This document shows positions 57,035 through 64,000 of a stretch of 64,000 bases of DNA, piece by piece (the first letter of the stretch is position 1; every line of letters starts with the position of its first letter). Below the pieces are notes generated by a model. It ran no database searches. It had not been told where the DNA came from and worked only from the letters and a program-made list of their open reading frames with translations. A program made the position numbers and the translations under genes. Source of the stretch: Pisolithus tinctorius (taxonomy: Eukaryota > Basidiomycota > Agaricomycetes > Boletales > Pisolithaceae); contig JANFAH010000006.1 in NCBI GenBank assembly GCA_024663395.1, positions 2,170,001-2,234,000 on the forward strand, written 5' to 3'.

Positions 57035-58559
57035 ATGGATGCCGTAGAAAGGGCAAATGCAGAGAAACAGAAACGTTGGTGAGTATAACTACTGCTCGCT
57101 GTTGAGGAACAGCTTTTGACCCGTCGGAATAGGGTAAAGGATCAGAAAGTCGGCGAAGGTACCTATGCTGTGGTATACAGAGGTCCGCGTGCTGGCATAT
57201 TCTCCTCCCTCCTAACATTGACCTCGGAGCTAACTAGGTCGCGAAGCCGCTACCGGTCGACGAGTCGCAATAAAGAAAATAAAGATTGGACAGTTCAAGG
57301 ATGGCCTGGACATGTCTGCCATCCGAGAAGTGAAATACCTTCGCGAACTACACCACCAGAACGTTATTGGGGTATGGCGCACCTGTCTCTGCGATCCTCG
57401 GAATTAACAACTAATTGACGCGATGAAGCTTCTGGACGTGTTCTCGTCGAAAACGAATCTTAACTTGGTCCTTGAATTCCTCGACAGCGACCTCGAAATG
57501 ATTATCAAAGACCGATCACTCGTCTTCCTTCCCGCAGACATCAAATCTTGGATGGCAATGACAATCCGCGGCCTTGAATTCTGCCACAGGAACTTCATAT
57601 TACACAGGGTACGTAGAACAGGACATTGCAAATTTATGTATTGCGCACTATTCACTCGCTTTCTTTCCAGGACTTGAAACCAAACAACTTGCTTGTTGCA
57701 TCCGATGGACAACTCAAGATCGCAGATTTCGGTCTTGCACGCGACTTTGCAGACCCAGGATACAAAATGACTTCTCAAGTCATTACACGGTTAGCGCTAG
57801 AAAAGTTTCGTTCTCGGATCGAGTCGTTTTCCTTATACATCGAGCTAGATGGTACCGACCTCCTGAACTCCTGTTTGGCTGTCGATATTACAGCAGTGCG
57901 GTTGATATCTGGTCTGTGGGCTGTATCTTCGCCGAGCTGATGCTCCGTACACCCTACCTCCCCGGCGAGACTGACATGGACCAATTGAGGACGATTTTCC
58001 GTGCATTGGGTACACCCACTGAAGAAGAATGGCCAGTAAGTTTTCGCCCGGCTGGTATCCGTTGGGTGTATATGTCGACTAACCTCACCTGTGCTTGTGA
58101 CGATAAAGGGTTATACGAAGCTACCAGATTATATTCCTGTTGGACAGTTCCCTAAAACACCCTTGCGCGACCTCTTTACTGCAGCCTCAGGGGACGCGCT
58201 TAATCTGCTCAGTAGATGCCTCATTTACGAGCCACGCCGACGAATAACGGCCATCGAGGTCAGTTTCTCAGAGCCCCAGTATTGCAGTCGTATTCATTTG
58301 TACTCCCCCATCCAAGGCCCTTCATCACCCGTATTTTACAGGCTTGCCATATCCCACCCACCCATCAAAACTACCAAGACCAGCTTCACGAGCCTCTCGG
58401 CCTCTCGAGGAGGTTGACGGAAACGTTGACATGGTAGACTCCGGACCTGGCGTGAAAGCGGTGGCGTCCAACCGGCTTAAACGAAAGCTTTCGTCTCCGA
58501 TGGATGGTGTGCGACCGCTCGCCCGACGGCTGGATTTCACACAGCACAAGGGTTCATAA
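57035..58559 (+). CDS. KIN28: Cyclin-dependent kinase CDK7 / KIN28
   Basis: Exon 1 is [15 protein letters not shown]. Then come [15 protein letters not shown] (Gly loop), [20 protein letters not shown] then [103 protein letters not shown], and [20 protein letters not shown]. This is the TFIIH kinase that phosphorylates the RNA polymerase II tail and activates other CDKs. Catalytic Lys, HRD and DFG are present, and a T-loop threonine (YKMTSQV) is in place. APE is replaced by PPE. The C-terminal tail ([20 protein letters not shown]) is basic. Seven to nine short introns, complete ends. Confidence 0.92.
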
Positions 58560-58779
58560 TGCCAATACTTCTTATAGGATGTGATTGAAATGGACCTCCG
58601 ACGGCCACTTGGCTCTCTTCCGATTTTAGCTGTGTACTCGCTAGCAAGTGATGACAATTCCTGTATGAAATACCATGCATGTTATGTATCAACTAAATCC
58701 CTGCATAGCTCAAAGGGTGATCGTGCAGAGACTAAAAAGACAAGAAACAATTATAATAAACCGGGGGAACAAAATAACT

Positions 58780-61626
58780 TCAACGAGGAGCATCACAGAC
58801 TGTACATTTATCTGTGGCAGTGGCCGGGTTCGACAGATCACAAACAGAGCACGTCCATGAGCCACCACTAGCTTTAGATGGTGGCGCTAGTCCTGCCGCA
58901 GACCAGTCAAACCCCTTGACTGGAGGTGCGGGAGGTGCAGGTGGCATTACACAAGTGGAAACAGGCTTGGATTGGGCAATACCTGGACGTGGAGCATCGC
59001 AGACCGTGCACTTCTCCTTCGCACTGTCCGGATTTTGCAGTTGACAAAGATCACATTTCCATTGTGATCCGATGGAAGGGGTTGGAGCCTTCAGACCAGC
59101 AGCGGTCCAATTGAATCCGTTTATGACGTTCGCAGGCACAGTCCTGATGTCAAATGTGGGTAGAGATGATACAGGTGCCTCTGAGGCAACCTTGCGCGCA
59201 TTTTCGAAACTGGGTCCAGCTGGATAAACCGTCTCTTTCACAGTGAATGAGTATTTCGGGAGGTCGTCAACGTTCATAGCTAGAGCCTCATCCTTCGGCG
59301 AGAGCTGTGCCTTCGGAGGGCAAGTAACGGGCTGTGTTGTTGTGGGTGCAGGTGCGGTTGGCGGCGACGTGAACAAGGATGACACAGGCGGTAGGGGTGG
59401 GGTCAGCGGAGTGAACAGAGATGGTGCGGGCGGTGGGGTAGACGTAGTTTGAGAAGCGACGACCTGTACTTTGTCCACCTGATAGCTGTACCGAAGTTTT
59501 GACGGCTCCTTCGGGGCAGAAGACTTGATGCCAAACAGGGACCTTGCATTTGCAGTAGGCAAAGTCGAGGTCGTGGCTGGTGAGTTTGGCTTCCCATTCA
59601 CTTTAGGCAGCTCATCTGGTTCAATTATCTCTGATGGGCGAACAAGTGCCGATGACGGAGCTAACTCTGAGGCATCTATGTCGATGACTTCCGCCACAGG
59701 TGGCTGGGACGGTTGTGGTGATTTGGTGGTTTTACGCTTCTTCGAGGGACTTTCTTCGTCTAAATGCACGATCTCATCAACCTCCCCAGCAGACTTGGAA
59801 GAGCTCAGGAAGCGAGGTGACTGGCTCGAGGTGCCGTTAATCGCCGGTGTGGGAAATTCTTCATCTGATACCTCCTCGACACGCGGTGAATCCTCCAATT
59901 CAAGGGGAGGTCTTGACCGTTTACTTCCCTATGGACACGAACGTGTCAACGTCAGCTAACTCGAATTGGCAAGCATAGGAAGACAAAACACGTGCCTTTG
60001 GGACTGTTGCCTCAATGATCTCTCGGGCTGTTAATTCAAGTTCCTTCTCTTTTGGCTTCTCAGCCCTTTTAGCAGCTGGTCGCGGTCGTCTGGGTGCGGG
60101 TTTCCTTGGCGGAGGCTTGACAGGACTGGCCGTTTGATATGGATTAGACACGTCCGGTTTCTTTACAGGAGCTATTTCCTTGAGGAGTTCTGTCATGTAA
60201 CCGGCTGCTTTGGTTGGGCGAGAAGGTTGAGGAAGTTGTGGCGGTGAGTCATTGCCTTTCCATGTTTGACGCAATGGTGATGGAATGGCAGGTGTGGTTG
60301 ATATGCCAGTCGTGCGAAGACGAGGACCCTGGACGCCATTCGCTTTTGGCGTTACGGGTGGGGGCGGTGCCAGGGTAGCGGGTGTTTTCCCGTTCGGACT
60401 GGTCATTGACGTGCTGGAGGAAGGTTGCGAAGGTTGGCTTGCTGGCTCAGAGCTTTCGGAGGGGAAGGTGACGGTCGACGTCGTTGCAGAGGTCGAGGGC
60501 ACGGCTGCCCATTGAGGCACAGAGGACTCAGCCTCATCACCCACACGCCGCCTCTTCGTGTCGGTGGCTGCCGGTGTCTTAGGAGGAGAGAGCTTGATCC
60601 GTGACTGCTGCGGTCGAGGACCAAAGCCCGGGGACTGGTAACGATTGCGAGGACGGGAGCTCCCTGCACCTTGCCATCTGTAAACGCCATTAGGGTTCTT
60701 GGTCAAAGTTTTACGGGGAGATGGAGTGGTGGAGGACGTGTTAGAACTGCCCAAGTTCAAGTTGGGTGAAGAGCCAGGCGAAGGAGAGGTGGAGAATCGG
60801 AAAGGTTCCGGTTTGTCCGCTCCTATCAAAATCCGTGCGCTGCAAGTGAACAGGCATTTCGCAGCTGCGAGTTCAATACGTACCTTGCACGTTTCTTTGA
60901 ATGTAATCCACTATGCCCGCCGCCTCGAACTCATTGAGAGGCTGGCCGGCTTTCTCGACCAAAAACCGTGTGACCGGCTCGAGGTTTTTAGCCATTGTGC
61001 CACTATATGCACGAGAGAGAGATGGTGATGGGGTAAGAGGAAATGGTAGCGAGTTTCGTGGTGGTGTTTGAGGGGTATGTTGGGGACTTGTCGGCTGTGT
61101 GGTTTCGGTGGGCGGTTGAACTGTTGCTGGTGGTGGTGGTGGTGGTGGTGGCAGCAACGGGTGCACCGGTTGTTGTTGTTCCAGCTGCTGCTGTTGGATC
61201 ATTTCTGCCTACATTCCAATTCAGCATTGGCTCAGATGTATATGCGGGTCTCCACGTACGGAAGCTTGTTGGAGTATGGGCGGTAGATTCCACTCTGGAT
61301 CAGCCCCTGGGTCGAGTTGCACTTGAAAAGCGGGATGCATTTCAGGAATAGAGATCTCCACTTCGTCGTCGTCGGAGGGAGGAGGAGGGGGCCTTGATTC
61401 GACTCGATCTGTGGACTTTCCAAATGGATTCAAGAAACCAAGCAGACCGCCCAAGCCCCAGAACTACGAGAATATCGAATGAGCAAGAGCGCGTAATGTC
61501 GCGTTGGGGTACGAGACGCACCGATTTTTTCTTCTTGTCTTCGCTGTTAGCTTTGGGAGGCCGTGCGTAAGGCGAGGCATGTTTGAGTCGGGAAGTACGA
61601 CGGTCGTTTCTTCTGACTGCACTCAT
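58780..61626 (-). CDS. Nucleoporin-like protein with two RanBP2-type zinc fingers
   Basis: From the ATG at 61626: MSAVRRNDRRTSRLKHASPY (basic), FWGLGGLLGFLNPFGK (amphipathic, aromatic), a Gln/poly-Pro stretch, VTRFLVEKAGQPLNEFEAAG, then a long Ser/Pro-rich disordered region with SPGF and ARVLSSYACQFELADVDTFV. It ends with two copies of a module: GFNWTAAGL then WKCDLCQLQN...KCTVCDAPRP, and GFDWSAAGL then WTCSVCDLSN...KCTVCDAPR at the stop. These W-x-C-x2-C...C-x2-C fingers bind Ran-GDP in Nup153/RanBP2. The basic/aromatic start fits a nuclear-envelope basket protein like Nup60/Nup153, but few FG repeats are seen. About 880 residues. Confidence 0.72.
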
Positions 61627-61850
61627 GGTAGTCAGAAATGTCACCTGGGTTTTGAGTGCAGAGTGTGCTCGTCGCCGCTGGGACAGGCGTGTTACAGACG
61701 ACGACGACGATGGCGGTGGAATAGAAAGCTGGGAGAGCTTAGAGTGCTGTCGACGGTGGACTCGATCTCTTCACACTTTAGGGCAGGTCGCCAATTGTCC
61801 CCGAAACCGCGGACACCATTGTCCTCATCGACCTTGACACAACAACAAGA

Positions 61851-62567
61851 ATGCCAGACAAGGTCGTGAAGACACCCTACCCCGTCATCGATGCAGACCC
61901 ACATTTCTCTCGCGTAGTTCGCTACTTCCGCCCTGCAGACTATGCAACTTGGGCTGCTGGAACGGCCGCGTTTCCGGCACTGTTGTATTTCTGGAGTACG
62001 GTACACTCTCGTTTCACCATATGTTCTACCAACGAATGCATATAGACATGGCCGACCCAATTCCTCGTGTCCGCCATCGGACTGCTCTCCGTCTGGGTGG
62101 TCTCCTTGGCTTTGCCGGGGGCTTCCTCATGGCTTACCAGAATTCAAGTCGTACGTATTGCTATCGAGCCAGTCATGGCACAGTTATGCTAATGAGTTCG
62201 CAAGTGCGCTTCTGGGGTTGGACGGAAAATAAACGTGAGGAGGAAATGGACCTCGCCGAGCTGAGGCAGCGCATCGCCGAGGGAAAGCCATTGTATCCAG
62301 ACTCGACTCAGCCTGGGTGGATACAAGACGTGGCTTATCGCAACTCCGTCTGGTCTCAGCTCAAGTTCCGTGAGTGCATCCCTTTTTCCTTCCCATCGCA
62401 TACATTAACTCGTTCCTTAGAGGCCTTCCCCATGTGAGGCTAGATGTTTTAAAACCATAACACTGCGCCCTAACCTCAGAGCTTGCAGGTTCAACTTTGT
62501 CAACCATCAACACCATGGAACTGACCCCGCAAAGTACGGAGTCAAGGACAAAGAGACTTTGGAATAA
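61851..62567 (+). CDS. NADH:ubiquinone oxidoreductase 21 kDa subunit (NUXM type)
   Basis: This is an accessory membrane subunit of mitochondrial complex I in fungi. The start MPDKVVKTPYPVIDADPHFS, then RVVRYFRPADYATWAAGTAA, HRTALRLGGLLGFAGGFLMA, RFWGWTENKREEEMDLAELR, IAEGKPLYPDSTQPGWIQDV, and the end FNFVNHQHHGTDPAKYGVKD are the N- and C-terminal domains of this family. Two membrane segments are visible. The last junction is CCCAT|gtgagg...ttgcag|GTTCAAC. It shares a 224 bp divergent promoter with the nucleoporin-like gene. Confidence 0.88.
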
Positions 62568-62713
62568 TTGCCAGATCACGATGTTACAATTCATCATTAA
62601 TTTGACTTGACGGCATTTGCCTGCTTCTTCGAGGTACACTTGCAAGAGTAGATACCGCCGACCAATTATTCGACGGCCATCAACGCGACGATTGATGCCT
62701 TCGAACCACCTAC

Positions 62714-63701
62714 TCAATAATTCTGTAGCAAGAAGTTGCCCACAACTTCCATAAACCTTTCCGGTTCTTCCAATTGGGGACAATGCGAAGATTCCGCAAA
62801 CTGTACCCACTTGACCTTGGGGATGTGTTGGAAAAATGGTTCAACAGCGCTGTCCTGAGCCTCATCGTAGCGCCCATTTATAAGCAAAGTTGTTGCGTTG
62901 ATCTTGTGCAACTCATCAATAATGCTCCACGTCTTCAGCGAGCCCACGATAACGAATTCGTCCGGTCCGTTCCTGCATGACAGGCTTTGTCATCGACAAG
63001 ATACAAGCGTGGTCGGCAACTTACATGGTCATAGACACTGTTGGATCCTTTTTGATCCATGCAAACGAAGTCTTGACTGGTTCCGGCATTGGTACCTTCC
63101 GGCACAAGAAGTGCTCGTAGAAGACGAGCTTAGCTCGCTGGTAAGCTTCGTCGGCAGTCGTTCCTTCTGCTTCATGTTTGTCAAGCGTGTCCTGGACATC
63201 TTGAGGTAACTGCAATCGCAGTCGAGCAGTAGCCTCCATCCAGAGCTGCATGCTTGCAGGAGAATTTGCGATGATCAATTTTTTTAATCCCACTGGTTGC
63301 TGTACAGCGAACGCTGCGGCGAGCATCCCTCCCCACGATTGTCCAAGAAGGTCGTAACTTCCGTGAATGTCAAGATGATTGAGAAGGTTGTGCAGCTCGT
63401 CGATAAAGAGCTGCACCGTCCAGAATCCTGTATCACCCATCTTTTCTGGTAGATGGGTAGAGAGACCGTTGCCAAGTTGATCGTACACCACGACAGGTAT
63501 GCCATAGAGATAGGCTAGCTGTGATATGTTCTCCACGTAATCATGGGTCGCGCCAGGTCCGCCATGAAGAATAACTAGGGGAAGAGCGCCGGACTTGAGA
63601 TCACCATACACTTTGTACCAAGTCTTGCATGGCTTGCCCGCCGATGGAACTGGGAAATCAGCTTCCCCTTCAACTATCTTCACTGACGTTGCCATCGCCA
63701 T
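62714..63701 (-). CDS. Proline iminopeptidase (alpha/beta hydrolase, peptidase S33)
   Basis: The protein starts MAMATSVKIVEGEADFPVPS. Marks: ILHGGPGATHDYV (oxyanion HGGPG), YDQLGNGLSTHL, the nucleophile elbow GQSWGGMLAAAFA, and after an intron DEFVIVGSLKTWSI, LINGRYDEAQD and AESSHCPQLEEPERF, carrying the acid and His of the triad. About 300 residues, complete. Family members cleave N-terminal proline from peptides; some fungal relatives act on other amides. No signal peptide, so probably cytosolic. Confidence 0.9.
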
Positions 63702-63803
63702 TCTGTTGTATGTAGACCACTGTCAACAGCCTGCCTGAGGGAAGGACTATATCATACCGTTACTAAGGGATGAAAAGGTATGGTGTCAGCCCATCAGGCG
63801 GCA

Positions 63804-63812
63804 TTATATATA
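63804..63812 (-). promoter_or_regulatory. TATA box of the iminopeptidase gene
   Basis: On the minus strand TATATATAA lies about 105 bp before the ATG at 63701. The remaining bases to 64000 show no coding signal. Confidence 0.45.
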
Positions 63813-64000
63813 GAACGCGTACGTGGCAGTGTGCGCGCTCATACTAGTCCCGGTCTGTGGATCGATTGATCCTTGAGTCCTGGATAGTGTCAGTCTACCG
63901 TCTACCTACTCATGACATGCCCACTGGCAAGCGGCTTGAACGTGTGACTTGAGTGTACTCACTTTGACTTTGACTTTATCTGGCCTTCTATGCTAACAAG

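Noticed and set aside
12..63000. CRISPR array, rRNA operon or prophage
   Set aside because: No regularly spaced repeats of that type, no rRNA sequence, and gene structure is eukaryotic throughout.

Overview
The window looks like ordinary nuclear DNA of a mushroom-forming basidiomycete (Agaricomycete). Genes are dense, on both strands, and split by many introns of about 45-60 bp with GT-AG borders. The protein set is typical of that group: a FunK1-type kinase, a Plavaka-type DNA transposase, a Ste50/Ubc2 adaptor that carries SH3 domains, and the fungal complex I 21 kDa subunit. No prokaryotic, viral or organellar block was seen. Names rest on motif recognition by eye. Exon edges were read from the sequence and are approximate where stated.

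Layout. 0-7 kb is transposon-influenced: the 5' part of a FunK1 gene runs off the left edge, followed by an apparently intact Plavaka transposase, a small helical unknown gene, and about 2.2 kb of gene-poor DNA with degenerate tandem repeats and a perfect hairpin. 7-23 kb is a housekeeping block: amino-acid/GABA-type permease, secreted agmatinase, MATE transporter, KDEL-tailed protein disulfide isomerase, drug/metabolite transporter, oligosaccharyltransferase STT3, and a RanBP1-domain protein with an N-terminal membrane segment. 23-26.3 kb is nearly empty apart from a possible decayed exon and one weak small gene. 26.5-33.1 kb holds a ubiquitin-like/WLM protease, a mitochondrial-looking membrane protein with a pentapeptide repeat, and an NTO1/BRPF chromatin reader.

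33.8-44.5 kb is the most unusual part. A roughly 4 kb palindromic unit occurs twice in the same orientation, and the outermost ends of the whole block are inverted repeats of each other. The arms carry three intact paralogues of a three-exon gene of about 155-165 codons (faintly beta-trefoil-like), each followed by a small ORF with a signal-peptide-like start. A fourth arm has lost its gene by a clean internal deletion. Between the two units lie a tRNA-Ile(AAT) gene and a decayed copy of EMC1 (ER membrane complex subunit 1).

44.6-64 kb returns to conserved genes: a CoA-type Nudix hydrolase, the Ubc2/Ste50 adaptor, a proline-rich protein that may be an AP-1 accessory factor, a DnaJ protein with a histidine-rich tail, IPI3, a CoA-binding-fold protein, a possible short transcript with its own TATA box, CDK7/KIN28, a RanBP2-zinc-finger nucleoporin-like protein, the complex I 21 kDa subunit, and a proline iminopeptidase. 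STT3, the KDEL isomerase and the EMC1 relic all concern ER protein maturation. CDK7 and NTO1 act in transcription and chromatin, and IPI3 in ribosome assembly. Nothing suggests these are co-regulated. Several pairs share short divergent promoters: 28.8, 53.3 and 61.7 kb.
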